Assembly (NCBI GenBank): GCA_030066885.1
Contig: JASJAT010000052.1
Coordinates: 1-60,405, forward strand
Source of the DNA: Arenicellales bacterium
GTDB taxonomy: Bacteria; Pseudomonadota; Gammaproteobacteria; Arenicellales; JAANXG01
Length of the DNA: 60,405 nt
Reading direction: 5' to 3'
Both the position numbers and the translations under genes were made by a program. This document shows positions 18,677 through 29,133 of the stretch, one piece after another; within the stretch, counting starts at the first letter, position 1; each line of letters starts with the position of its first letter. The notes beneath the pieces were generated by a model. The model made no database searches, was not told the origin of the DNA, and saw only the letters and a program-made list of their open reading frames with translations.

Positions 18677-18901
18677 CTAGTGCTGCAATGGAATTTCGGG
18701 TCTCGTCTCAATGCCATAATGTGCGGCGTCTATGGCCTGCCGGGAAGGGGTTGGAATCTCCAACACACGTGCGTAGTAGACAGCGGGTAGCGCAGGATCG
18801 AAACTGGAGTCAGTCCAAGTCGCCCGTAACTCAGCATCTCCGATATTGTTGAGATAGGTGGCATTGGCCTCATCGACCATGCTGCCGATTGGCCATCGCA
18901 C
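18677..18901 (-). pseudogene. C-terminal remnant of a DUF3604 family protein
   Basis: GSMVDEANATYLNNIGDAELRATWTDSSFDPALPAVYYARVLEIPTPSRQAIDAAHYGIE matches the conserved DUF3604 C-terminal block; no upstream body of the gene. Confidence 0.75.
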
Positions 18902-19254
18902 TTACCATTATTGAGGCCTCGATCGGCCTACGTCATAAACCTTCTCTTTACGATTTCCGTCGGCATCAACCCGACCCTTGATGATCTGGATTCGATCTTA
19001 CTTGGCCTTTGAGTATTACCGTTTGTCATAAAAGACCGATATTGAAGTAGGTCAGTATGGTGCGGTAAACCACTGTGAAGTAAGGCTATAGGGGAAAGCC
19101 GCCAATTGCCGTGACTACCTTCTGTCAGATTTAACCTCTTGTCAGAAGTTACCGTTGATCGGAATTTGCATTCAGTCGACTCTTTTAGACTGAACATCGA
19201 AACTAGAAAGAATGCTTGATCGATCAGACCATACTTAGGAGTAGGTGTCTTGAA

Positions 19255-20331
19255 ATGATTAAGCGTGCAATACCCTTCATCTTATTAACAGTATCTAGCG
19301 CGAGTGGCGCACATTTCTTTGATGGCAAAGACCAAAGAATTGACTTTACCGATGAAGGTTATCCCTATAGAGCCATTGGAAAACTCGTCCACAAAATTTC
19401 CAACGGGAATTTGTTTGCTTGCACGGCTTTTCTTACTGGCCCGAGTGAAATCACCACAGCTCGCCATTGTCTTGTTGACAAAGCTACTGGCAGATATGTG
19501 AAAGAAGTCTTCTTTGTGCTTCCTGATTCAAGCTTTACAGGTAGGCGCAATGGAAAATATTACAAATTTAGAGCTCAAGTCCCTCAGAATGGGAAAAGAT
19601 GGAAATTTGAGGAGGAGGGCGCAGTTTCGCTAAACCTCGACCTGGATTCAAGTAATGGAACTAACCTAGGCGACTTAATGGGATACTTTGGAGTATCTGG
19701 ATTACACGTCAGAAGGGATGGATACGTGGGTACCTTACCCAACTCTTACTCCTCCAGGCTAAAAAAGAATTTCTGTAGGCAGGGGACGTCTGCATCCCGA
19801 CCGCTGGAATGGTTCAATCAAATAAACACGACGCAACCCAATAAAGGAGAGGAATGGACGGCGACTCCAGAACAACAAAAAACAATAGTCAGGATGTGCT
19901 CAGCGGGTTTTCCCAGCGACGTTTCAATATCCCAACGCAAGTTAATGGTTGAAAATAAATGTGGTTTAGGTGGTGCACTTTTTGATGGGGTGCGAACCAC
20001 TTGCTGGACTTGTGGTGGCTCATCTGGTGGCCCATTGTTCTATTACGAAGATGGGCAGTATTACGCTATTGCAGTTCACTCATTGAGTTACCCAACAGTA
20101 CGAAACGCCAACGGTATTGAAAAGAGCTCAGATGGTAAATTCCTTATAGGCGAGCCTTTTGGCTCTGACTTTTTTAATTTCGCCGCTCTAATTATTCCCG
20201 ACGTTTACAGGCGGGTTCACAAGCTTAGCCAGAAAGGCTTCTATTCCATAAGTAATGGAGCGCTGCGTCGTGCTAGAACCAGACACTCGACTTTGGGTGT
20301 CGCAGCAAGTCACCGTCCAAAGAATAAGTGA
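19255..20331 (+). CDS. Secreted trypsin-like serine protease
   Basis: Signal peptide MIKRAIPFILLTVSSASG; ITTARHCL (His) and GGSSGGPLF (Ser) motifs. Confidence 0.8.
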   Translation: MIKRAIPFILLTVSSASGAHFFDGKDQRIDFTDEGYPYRAIGKLVHKISNGNLFACTAFLTGPSEITTARHCLVDKATGRYVKEVFFVLPDSSFTGRRNGKYYKFRAQVPQNGKRWKFEEEGAVSLNLDLDSSNGTNLGDLMGYFGVSGLHVRRDGYVGTLPNSYSSRLKKNFCRQGTSASRPLEWFNQINTTQPNKGEEWTATPEQQKTIVRMCSAGFPSDVSISQRKLMVENKCGLGGALFDGVRTTCWTCGGSSGGPLFYYEDGQYYAIAVHSLSYPTVRNANGIEKSSDGKFLIGEPFGSDFFNFAALIIPDVYRRVHKLSQKGFYSISNGALRRARTRHSTLGVAASHRPKNK

Positions 20332-20571
20332 ACTATGAAAACTTTAGTCAAGTTACGAACATTCAAGCTGACTAGAAATGTTGACCTGGGACACAAGTTA
20401 CGCCTGCTCCCTTTTATTTTGGCTGTTTTACAGTTACTCACGTGGCGGCATCAGCAAAAAGTAACGTTAAAAGGCTGGTGCGATCGAGTCTTTGTGCCGG
20501 GCGTTTTACCAAAGTTCGCGCCACTCACTTTAAAGGCCACTTTTTCGTAGCGTTGTGACTAGGCAGAGATT

Positions 20572-20958
20572 ATGTTCGTAAACGGGGTCACCGTGGTTTT
20601 ATGCGGCGATGAGCAGAGTTTCCAAGGTGCTACCATCGCTTGGCCAACAAAGATTGAGAAAAATCACGTAATGGTATCCTTACCTTCAAAAGCGCTCGTT
20701 ACAAAGACCATTCTCGCCAAAAAGGTTTTCTCTATCAGCGTCCTTAGTGACGGTCAGTCTGATATTGCGAAGCAGTTTGATGGTAGCAAGCAAACTCAGT
20801 CTCTCCCCCAGAATATTGGGAGCTTGGATTTTGAACTGTGGGAGGTTCCGGTGGTGAAGAATTGCCGAGCACATCTGCTGTGCAATACAATCCAAGACAT
20901 CTCAGTAAAAGAGCAAACCGTCGTTATCGCTTCAGTAACTGAGGTCGGCTTTTGCTGA
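20572..20958 (+). CDS. Flavin-reductase-like (FMN-binding split barrel) domain protein, possibly N-terminally shortened
   Basis: FVNGVTVVLCGDEQSFQGATIAWPTKIEKNHVMVSLPSKALVTKTIL pattern. Confidence 0.6.
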   Translation: MFVNGVTVVLCGDEQSFQGATIAWPTKIEKNHVMVSLPSKALVTKTILAKKVFSISVLSDGQSDIAKQFDGSKQTQSLPQNIGSLDFELWEVPVVKNCRAHLLCNTIQDISVKEQTVVIASVTEVGFC

Positions 20959-21285
20959 GAGCAGAGCTCCGCTCGATGTGGCCACTATGCGTACTTTGGT
21001 TAATAGCGGCACCAGCCAGCAGTGGTATAGATAATCTGGATAGCAGCCAAATGAGGCAACTTCCGCTTTCAGGTTAAGAGCAGCCTGTCTTTTCCTCAAA
21101 TCCTTGTTTATTGTCGAGCGGTAGTCCGCGGAAATGTTCCGATATACCTATCAGTGTTTCTAAAAGGCTACGTGGGCCAGGTTCTTTGCGGCCTGAGGTA
21201 ATTAATCTGTAGTGGACTGCCTGGCTATCTTGTGCGTTAGTCCACAATGAGGACAATTTATACAATCTGAGTTGAGGCCAATAAT

Positions 21286-21753
21286 ATGATTAAGCTGTTA
21301 GATAATTTGTATCTGTTCAGGGGGCTTCCGGATAGCGATCTATCACGGATTGCAGAAATCGCAGAACTGAAATCGTACGCCCGAGGTGAGCAGGTTTTTC
21401 GACAAGGCGACAGTGCTGATTCGTTTTTTGTGATTCAGTATGGCACTGTAAACATAGAGCTCGACGACGAGGATGGCAAGGGCGAGCGTATCGAAGTAGC
21501 CACACTTGGTACGGGCAGTCATTTCGGAGAAATGTCTTTTCTAGATAACGAACCCAGATCTGCTAACGCTTCTGTTGCGACAGACTCAGACATTATCAAG
21601 ATAAGTTATGCCTCGATGAGGGAGCTGCTTGAATCCGATTCGAAAATCTCAATTCACGTGTACAGGGAGTTAGCTAAATTTCTTTGTAGTCGATTGCGAC
21701 TGACTACACTCGACCTAAGCTATGAACGTAGTAAGAACCTTGGATATTTGTAA
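21286..21753 (+). CDS. Cyclic nucleotide-binding domain protein
   Basis: GEQVFRQGDSADSFFVIQYGTVNI ... HFGEMSFLDNEPRSANASVATDSDI. Confidence 0.85.
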   Translation: MIKLLDNLYLFRGLPDSDLSRIAEIAELKSYARGEQVFRQGDSADSFFVIQYGTVNIELDDEDGKGERIEVATLGTGSHFGEMSFLDNEPRSANASVATDSDIIKISYASMRELLESDSKISIHVYRELAKFLCSRLRLTTLDLSYERSKNLGYL

Positions 21754-21800
21754 ACCTTTTGGGTTTTACAGCTTAATGCGGATACAGTAGAAGTAGGATC

Positions 21801-22235
21801 TTAAGAGATCTTCTCGATGCTACCGTCAAGGTCCATGAGCAGGAGCTCCACCTTCAAATTAGGATGTTTTTGGTGAATTTGTTGACTCAAATCCTTAAGG
21901 CTCTCGGCGTGAATCGCTGTTTCTCTCTCACGGTCCTCAACAAAGTCCTCGCCTAGAATGAGTTTGTATGCACCACAGTCTCGGTGGTCCATCACTATAA
22001 CCTCGTTAATTTGGGACAGCTTAACGGCCAAATCCACGTGTTCCCAGAATGTTTCACTCCAGGCTGGCTGTTGGTCCGTAATCACCCCGAGAGAAGCGCC
22101 AGCAAGGATTATATGGTAATACTTATTCCGCAGCCCTCTACCCGTCATATAACGCTGTATTTGATCAATAAGACGGTAGTCCATACAACTGAGAAGTAGT
22201 ATTACTTTGTCTGGAGTATCTGAATCGTTTTTCAC
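21801..22235 (-). CDS. Small beta-carbonic-anhydrase-like protein
   Basis: SCMDYR (C-x-D-x-R) and HRDC (H-x2-C) zinc-site-like motifs in 144 aa. Confidence 0.55.
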   Translation of the reverse strand: MKNDSDTPDKVILLLSCMDYRLIDQIQRYMTGRGLRNKYYHIILAGASLGVITDQQPAWSETFWEHVDLAVKLSQINEVIVMDHRDCGAYKLILGEDFVEDRERETAIHAESLKDLSQQIHQKHPNLKVELLLMDLDGSIEKIS

Positions 22236-22372
22236 ACCTTCCCTCCATACACAATGTCTATCTTGTATGCTGAGTACTCATACTCACATATGCACAACGG
22301 AATTCGGATGCACATCGCCGAAGTAAGCAGTGGACCAGTCGATATCTCTGTCATGGTTGGCTGGCACTACAA

Positions 22373-24247
22373 CTAAGGCACTTGCGAGGCAACCATAGGT
22401 ACTGCCTTCGCGCTACCGAAGGGACGAATGGCCGCCTCATCTATTATCAAGCCTGCTGTTGTCGCGTACTGCTGAGCGACGGTCAAATCCCCCACAAACA
22501 CCAAGTCTGCGCCTTTGTCATTTAAACGCTGTACAAACGATTGACTTGGAAAACCATCGTTGTCTCGGCCACCTGGCATGGGCGTGTGGATCCAACTTCC
22601 AGATACTACGGTGCAATCAGAGACAACCGGCACGTAGCTCACTAATCGATAGCCATGGGCGTATCGATCGGCGATGGGTAGACCTTGTGTAGCAACGTAG
22701 CAAGGCGCCTTTTCGCTAAAAGCCGCGAGTGTTGACGTGGCTTCTTTGATCTCTTGACGCGAGATGTGACTGGCCTTTACCAGCAATCGAACTTGGCGAG
22801 CATCATCCCATACATAGGGGATTCGGGTGCTTAAAACACCAAGCGCCACGATACCGACCATAGCTGCCAGTCGCCGATTTTTACCCTGCCAAGCCTTGAT
22901 CGTTACGATGCACACTGCCAGCACTACAATCGAAAAAACAATAAACTGGGGAACGAAAGAAAACCATCGTGCATAGTCAAGACTTACTTGCGCGGAAGAG
23001 ACCAGCCCACTCCCCAGCATGGCGCCAAGTACGACTGCTACTCCTCCGCCCAGCGCCAGCCAAGCACATTGTTTGAGAAGGCGCTTGGTCTTCGAAGACA
23101 TGGCCCACAAAGCGACAACCAGCGCGATAGCCCCGAGTAGCACCCATCCTTTGTTGGGCCAATGCGACAACCGAGCCACATCGTGGAAAATGAACAGAAA
23201 ATGACTCCGATAGCCCAGTAGAGCATCGCCGAACAGCTCGAAAAAGGGGATGTCCTGTTGCGCTTGTTGCTCAATGCCTGCAGCCTTGGCGAACAACGCC
23301 ATCGGCACAAATAAAACTGCGCTGCATATTGCCGCCACGGCACCCAACGTAAATCGAGCTCGGCGTTTGGCATGCGGTTGCCACATTGCAAGACATAAAA
23401 AAGGGATGAATATGAACAGCAAATGGATGGCTGAGTAGTGAATGAGCACAAGGCCTAAGATGCTTACCACAGCCAAAGTAAAAGAACCGATTGACCGATA
23501 AGCTTGAGATACGCTCCATAAACAAAAAGGCAACAACGCCCCCGTAACAATGAGTGCATATTTACCCGCAAACGAAGGAGCCAGCAGCAGTGTTCTTTCC
23601 AGAAGAAAAACACCGACGACGAACGCGATATGAATAAGAATGAGAGGAATACGCAGGCGAAACAGCCGTTGACAGTAGCACGCCCAGATGAGAGGTATTG
23701 TGGCGATCACCAGCAGCAAGGCCCATTTAAATATCGATAAGACGTTCACGGTAGAAAGGCCCGAGAATAACAGTGATAGAAGGATCGGCAATCCAGGCGG
23801 ATAGGCAGCCCAAGTGGCTTCAGACGCAAAGGGGATCTGCAAAATGGCTTGATTGGCTGCGATGCGTCGCCCAAACGCGAGAATGGCAACCGCGTCATGA
23901 GATGGAAATACGCAGCCGCCCCAATACAAAAGCCCCACCATTAAAGTCACCAAACCCCACAACATCAGCGACCAATGTTGGTGTGCAGACGTTGCCACAG
24001 ACTCGGCCACAAATATTCGGTCAGCTTTCCACCTGCGTGCCATGATTACCCCCGCCCCCGCTACGGTTGCAGAGAAAAACCATGGCCCTACGATACCAGG
24101 TAATAGGCCAAATGGCGTCAAAACGATATCTAGAAGATAAACCGTGGCGACGTAAAGCAATGGCGCGAATAGAAAACGGTCATACCAGCGCATCATGGCT
24201 GGCCACAGCGTAGCCAAAATGCAAACACCCAGCCCCAGGAAAATCAT
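22373..24247 (-). CDS. Polytopic membrane protein, GT39-like glycosyltransferase candidate
   Basis: 624 aa, many TM segments; 4-nt overlap with upstream DUF2304 gene. Confidence 0.6.
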   Translation of the reverse strand: MIFLGLGVCILATLWPAMMRWYDRFLFAPLLYVATVYLLDIVLTPFGLLPGIVGPWFFSATVAGAGVIMARRWKADRIFVAESVATSAHQHWSLMLWGLVTLMVGLLYWGGCVFPSHDAVAILAFGRRIAANQAILQIPFASEATWAAYPPGLPILLSLLFSGLSTVNVLSIFKWALLLVIATIPLIWACYCQRLFRLRIPLILIHIAFVVGVFLLERTLLLAPSFAGKYALIVTGALLPFCLWSVSQAYRSIGSFTLAVVSILGLVLIHYSAIHLLFIFIPFLCLAMWQPHAKRRARFTLGAVAAICSAVLFVPMALFAKAAGIEQQAQQDIPFFELFGDALLGYRSHFLFIFHDVARLSHWPNKGWVLLGAIALVVALWAMSSKTKRLLKQCAWLALGGGVAVVLGAMLGSGLVSSAQVSLDYARWFSFVPQFIVFSIVVLAVCIVTIKAWQGKNRRLAAMVGIVALGVLSTRIPYVWDDARQVRLLVKASHISRQEIKEATSTLAAFSEKAPCYVATQGLPIADRYAHGYRLVSYVPVVSDCTVVSGSWIHTPMPGGRDNDGFPSQSFVQRLNDKGADLVFVGDLTVAQQYATTAGLIIDEAAIRPFGSAKAVPMVASQVP

Positions 24248-24600
24248 GGGGGGTTGGTTTGGTTTTGCGTTTTAGATGTGGACAGATGCGTGGCTGAGTC
24301 GATGGAAATCGCACGCACTAATTCGGTAAGCTGTTCTTCTGTTTTGGCCTGACGGGCGCGCGATAGAAACATTTCTCGAGCAAGAATGGCTGTGGCGGTG
24401 TAAACGAGAATATCCACAGGGCGCCCAATGCCCAAAAAGTGCGCCAAGCTCCGCCATGCATCGGTAAACAACACCATGGTCGCAGCGACAGAAAACGTCA
24501 GAACCATCATCAGCCAGGCGCGTCGTACAGACCGTGGGAGAAACACAAAATCTACAAGCAGCAAAAAGAGCAGAAAACATAAGAAAAGGATAGGAAACAT
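24244..24600 (-). CDS. DUF2304-like membrane protein
   Basis: 118 aa, GRPVDILVYTATAILAREMF pattern; between GT2 and the membrane protein. Confidence 0.65.
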   Translation of the reverse strand: MFPILFLCFLLFLLLVDFVFLPRSVRRAWLMMVLTFSVAATMVLFTDAWRSLAHFLGIGRPVDILVYTATAILAREMFLSRARQAKTEEQLTELVRAISIDSATHLSTSKTQNQTNPP

Positions 24601-24614
24601 GGGTTCAATTACCC

Positions 24615-25334
24615 TCAGTCACTAGAATTAAATAAATATACGCGCAACAGGTCTTTAACGACCACAAGACCGTCGACATTGCTCTGTCCCTTGCGAAGGC
24701 TGTCTTGAGTGTACGTGATGTGTATGGGGGCTTCGCCATATTGCAGTTTGTGGCGCGCAACGATCTGCTTAAATTCTGTAGCGTGCGCCATGCGATTTTG
24801 TCGCAGGTGAACTGCATCGGCACACCGTCGATTAAAGCACCTAAATCCATTGTGAGCATCGGCGACCTTGACCCCTGTGATTAAACGCTCAAACCAGATC
24901 GCAGCCGTTAACAATGCTTTGCGCATTGTTGGAACTTTGCCGTGGTCCATGGTTAAAAATCGATTCCCAAAAACAATATCGAGATGATCGTCGACAAGCT
25001 TGGTTATCATGACTGGAATATCGTAGGGGTCGTGCTGTCCGTCGCCATCCATAGTCACAAACACGTCAGAATCGAGATGCAACCGTGCGTAGCTAATACC
25101 GGTTTGCAGTGCGGCACCCTGCCCCAGATTCACGCGATGTCGAAGCAAATAAAAATCGATATCGCTCGCGTTTAGCACATTGAAATGAATGGGCTTTGCT
25201 GACCCATCATCCACCACGACAACCGATATCGACCACGATGTCTTGTTGGTTGCGTACCACTCAACAAGACGCTGAAGAAAAACGTCGAAACGTGACCCTT
25301 CGTTATATGTGGGAATAACAACTGCGACTTTCAC
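24615..25334 (-). CDS. Family 2 glycosyltransferase (DPM synthase-like)
   Basis: VVIPTYNEG, VVVDDGS, MDGDGQHDP motifs. Confidence 0.9.
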   Translation of the reverse strand: MKVAVVIPTYNEGSRFDVFLQRLVEWYATNKTSWSISVVVVDDGSAKPIHFNVLNASDIDFYLLRHRVNLGQGAALQTGISYARLHLDSDVFVTMDGDGQHDPYDIPVMITKLVDDHLDIVFGNRFLTMDHGKVPTMRKALLTAAIWFERLITGVKVADAHNGFRCFNRRCADAVHLRQNRMAHATEFKQIVARHKLQYGEAPIHITYTQDSLRKGQSNVDGLVVVKDLLRVYLFNSSD

Positions 25335-25865
25335 AGTTTGCTCCCCCGCTCAACATCTAGTTGTATCGAAACTCGGCGTTATTGAAGTGTAAAGGTGACC
25401 GCAGATATCCCGCAAACTGCTAGTTTCGCCACTAAAGCACCTGTATTGAAAAGCTTCTTGGATATTCACGGTATCCTTGTAAGTCACAGTCTTCGTCGTA
25501 TGGGAAAAGCACTGAAGACATTTGTAGATTCGGAACACATACATCGTGCCGATTGAGTATTATCAGTATGAATCCACGCAGTGTCTGTTGCAGCAACTTT
25601 CTCTCCAACGACCGACATGTGTCAATACGTTTCGTTAACCAACGCGAGCTTGTTCGTTTTTATCATCGCAATGATGGTTCCATCGAAAACGGAGGGCTTA
25701 ATTGGATGGGTTACGACGCGAGTGCTTAAATTTAACACGTTCAGGCGTCTCGGGCCGGGAAACCATCATATTCTAAGCTATTACACGAAAACCAAAGGCA
25801 TATACGGCAGCGGCGGGCCACTGAGTTTCGATCACCAGATTGGTAGATTCTCCTCTGTTTGTAAC

Positions 25866-26405
25866 CTATTTAGTTACAACGACAAGCTTGGCCAAATCAC
25901 CTAGCGCAGACTGCATCTGATCAATAGTCAGATAACCTTCAATGGCCGTAGTTCCCCATATTGCACATCTCAGATCGCGCACTTCCGGTTGTTGATCTGA
26001 AGACAACTCCATAATTGTTGTCGGATATCTAGTTGGATCTCCAGCAAACTCCATGGCAGCGAGCTGCACGCCATCATAAGCTTGCCGCTGATAAGTTCTT
26101 TTAACTGTAAATGTACCCGGTTGCACGACTACAGGATCACGCATTTCTTCACTCGTACGATAGAGAAAAAACTGGCAATGTGGGTCCTGCCATGAGATTT
26201 CCGCGCGTGGCATCACTCGTCCATATTGCATAGTCACTCGAGAACCACTAACCGCATTCAACTCTTGCTCAACTTGAACCTTAGAGCCCGCCGGCAACAT
26301 ACGGGTGGGTGAAGCATCTATAGATGCACAGCCACTTAATGAAACTAGAACAATCAAGGTGACGATACACCTCGAAACCCGATCATTCACAAGATACTTA
26401 CTCAT
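25866..26405 (-). CDS. Putative lipoprotein
   Basis: Signal peptide with lipobox LVSLSGCAS; GAGGAGAC RBS before internal ATG. Confidence 0.65.
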   Translation of the reverse strand: MSKYLVNDRVSRCIVTLIVLVSLSGCASIDASPTRMLPAGSKVQVEQELNAVSGSRVTMQYGRVMPRAEISWQDPHCQFFLYRTSEEMRDPVVVQPGTFTVKRTYQRQAYDGVQLAAMEFAGDPTRYPTTIMELSSDQQPEVRDLRCAIWGTTAIEGYLTIDQMQSALGDLAKLVVVTK

Positions 26406-26649
26406 ACTCGGTGTCTCCTCTGTAAAGAGCCGCACTGCCCGGAGGTTCTGCTCTTTCTAAAACTTTGGGGGATCGGCAGTGGATAACTTTTTTATTTATA
26501 GGCTATCGCTTGTGAATTTTCTGTGAACGAAATCCGCGAACCACGGGGAGGTAGGCCTCCGATACCGGAAGACTATGTCGCGATCGACCTGTGCAGTTCG
26601 GGCCAAAATCAATCATGTATTTTTTAGGAATGTGGCTATCCTTTAATAT

Positions 26650-27228
26650 ATGAAAACGCTTGTTTTTGTCCTGTGCCTCGGCCTATTTCAGGCCACCCAT
26701 GCGGATGCTCTTGATGACGCGAGAGCAGCACTTGAAAAAGGCGACTATGAGGCTGCAATTGAGTTGCTCAAACCAATAGCAGAACAGGGAAACACTGAAG
26801 CGCAACACAACATGGGATTTATGTATGACCAAGGGCTGGGTGTCCAACGCGATTACCATAAAGCAATTGAATGGTATCGCAAAGCTGCTGAGCAAGGGTA
26901 CGCGGAAGCCCAATACAACCTGGGTGGTATGTACTTAAATGGTCTGGGGGTATCGCAGGATTTCAAGGAAGCGGTGAAATGGTTTCGCAAAGTAGCAGAA
27001 CAAGGCTTTCCATATGCGCAAAACAATTTGGGGGTTATGTACGCCAATGGACAGGGGGTCCCAAAAAACTTTGTTCAGGCATATGCTTGGTTTGATCTTG
27101 CGGCGTCGCAGGGTGATGATGGTGGTGCTGAGAATCGTGATATGGTTGCCAAACAAATGACGCCCAACGAAATCGCGGATGCGAAAGAGTTAGCACGCGC
27201 GTATGCTGATAGATATTACCAAGAATAA
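26650..27228 (+). CDS. Sel1-like repeat protein
   Basis: Repeats of AxxGxxxAQxNLGxMYxxGxGVxxDxxxAxxWYRKAAEQG; signal peptide. Confidence 0.9.
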   Translation: MKTLVFVLCLGLFQATHADALDDARAALEKGDYEAAIELLKPIAEQGNTEAQHNMGFMYDQGLGVQRDYHKAIEWYRKAAEQGYAEAQYNLGGMYLNGLGVSQDFKEAVKWFRKVAEQGFPYAQNNLGVMYANGQGVPKNFVQAYAWFDLAASQGDDGGAENRDMVAKQMTPNEIADAKELARAYADRYYQE

Positions 27229-27391
27229 TAAAGGACGGCTTTTGACTGCGAAGCGGAAGCAGAATCCTTAGTCGTACCGCATCCGGATCCCAGGGATACT
27301 CAGAAGAAAACCCAACTAACGAGCGCCGCCGTTAAGCCTGATATAACCGAACTAGCGGGCCATCTAGGATTGCAGGTTGTTAGTCAAACCA

Positions 27392-28960
27392 CTAGAAGAA
27401 GAATTCTCTAGCGTCTAGCCCATATTGTTCAGGACTCACGACCTGGGTGATCTTCCAAGGGGTGGAATCGTCCCCAATCTGCTGCCTGGCCAGATCGAGG
27501 GATTCGGGTGTCTCCAGCCTATTGCCCTCGCTGTTTACTACGATCATCACCCGCGGTTTGAGTTGCTCGATGCGATTAGGGCTGATGACTACGGCAATGT
27601 CTCCGGTGTTGAGCATAACGAAAGTTCCAACTGGAAATGGACCCACACACTGAATGAGATGTTCTACCATAGCCTGAGGAAACCACTCATCGCCCAACTT
27701 ATACATTTTAGTCAGTGCATCCAACGAGGTCATAGCTGGACGGTAAGGTCGATGACTAGTCAATGCTTGGAACGTATCAGACATGGCTGCGATTGTAGTC
27801 GCTGGAGTGATCAAATCCCCATGAAGGCCTTTTGGGTAGCCGCTGCCGTCGTGCCTCTCATGGTGTGAACGCACAATTTCTATTGTGTCGGAAGAAAATT
27901 CATGTTGGCAGTCAAGCATCTTGATCCCCATCTCCACATGTTTGCGCAAGACCTGGCGTTCGGCTGATGTGAGTTTCTCTTTTTTATCCAATAAGCCTTT
28001 TGGTATATGAATTTTCCCGATGTCTTGGAGTAATGTTCCGATTCCCATGGAATTGAGATCACTTTCCGGGAGCCCGAGATGCCGACCCACAGTTAGGGAC
28101 ATCACACACACCGCCATTGAATGATAGTAGGTGTAATCGTCCTGTTGTTTCAGCTTCATCAGCCAATTCAGTGCATCTGGATTGCGGATGACACTTTGCA
28201 CCAGCTCTTCGACTGTGCTTTTGACTGCTTCGGTGTTAGGTATGCGTCCAGCCTGCACGTCATGTACAAGGTTTTCGCATACTTTCACTGTATCGGTCAC
28301 AATATCGCGTGCGATCACAATTTCGTCTTCAATCGGCCGCTGGATAGGATAGACGGGTGTGTGTGTCTCGCTGGCAACAAATATGAGTTTCGGTTTATCT
28401 GAGGCTTTAGATGTATCGATTCGCTTTTGCTCAACGTCATCCACATACCGTATTCTCTGTCTGCCAGGCTTGTACTCACCTTGGTATTTGCGTCGATGAG
28501 ATCCGGGTCGTTTACTGGAATCCCACCACTTCTCTTGGGTAGAAGTTATTGCACTTTGGGCAGTGTTTTTCTTTGAGGTACGGTAATCCTCTGTCGTTCT
28601 GGAGATTTTTACAGCAGATGTCAAAGCGGGCGCTAGCTTGTTACGTTCTGAGTATTTGTTTAACGAAACATAACGTACATTTCGTAGTGCACCGGGTGCC
28701 TCGATGAATTCAGTGACGACGCGCGGTTTATTGACAGCCAAGTCATCCGTACTAACGGTTTCCTCAGGAATATCAACATAGACATATTGGCAGTACTTTT
28801 TAATCTGGTTGAGATCTGTCTCGGACGAGACAATGAAGCCCTGTATCTCGAAAGGCGGTTCGAAGGGCACCGCACTCCATGGGCGATCGAGCTCGGAAAC
28901 GTACATCCCTAGTTGGACTTTGTCGACGGCGGTTTTTTGTTTCACGTAACGATCAACCAA
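27392..28960 (-). CDS. HD-GYP domain protein with N-terminal DUF3391
   Basis: QLGMYVSELDRPW N-terminus; LQDIGKIHIP and HHERHDGSGYPKGL motifs. Confidence 0.9.
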   Translation of the reverse strand: MVDRYVKQKTAVDKVQLGMYVSELDRPWSAVPFEPPFEIQGFIVSSETDLNQIKKYCQYVYVDIPEETVSTDDLAVNKPRVVTEFIEAPGALRNVRYVSLNKYSERNKLAPALTSAVKISRTTEDYRTSKKNTAQSAITSTQEKWWDSSKRPGSHRRKYQGEYKPGRQRIRYVDDVEQKRIDTSKASDKPKLIFVASETHTPVYPIQRPIEDEIVIARDIVTDTVKVCENLVHDVQAGRIPNTEAVKSTVEELVQSVIRNPDALNWLMKLKQQDDYTYYHSMAVCVMSLTVGRHLGLPESDLNSMGIGTLLQDIGKIHIPKGLLDKKEKLTSAERQVLRKHVEMGIKMLDCQHEFSSDTIEIVRSHHERHDGSGYPKGLHGDLITPATTIAAMSDTFQALTSHRPYRPAMTSLDALTKMYKLGDEWFPQAMVEHLIQCVGPFPVGTFVMLNTGDIAVVISPNRIEQLKPRVMIVVNSEGNRLETPESLDLARQQIGDDSTPWKITQVVSPEQYGLDAREFFF

Positions 28961-29133
28961 ATAATCACGTCAGGTAGTCTTGTTAGTGTGCAACTTGCCT
29001 GAAAGTTGAATCCGGATTTCCCGAAAGCTTAAAACAAGTTTATCTGTGATTTATTCAGTATAGTTTACGTATCCGGCAAGGTAGTGCTCATAAACTCAAT
29101 GACGCAATGAAGCGACCTTAAAAGTACTAGAAT

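Noticed and set aside
20335-20550. 71-aa ORF and a GTTAAAAGGC...GCGTTTTAC pattern considered as an integron attC site
   Set aside because: Core spacing and inverted arms do not fit an attC; no integrase seen
25581-25904. 107-aa ORF between the GT2 and lipoprotein genes
   Set aside because: No recognisable motif; overlaps the lipoprotein 3' end; likely random
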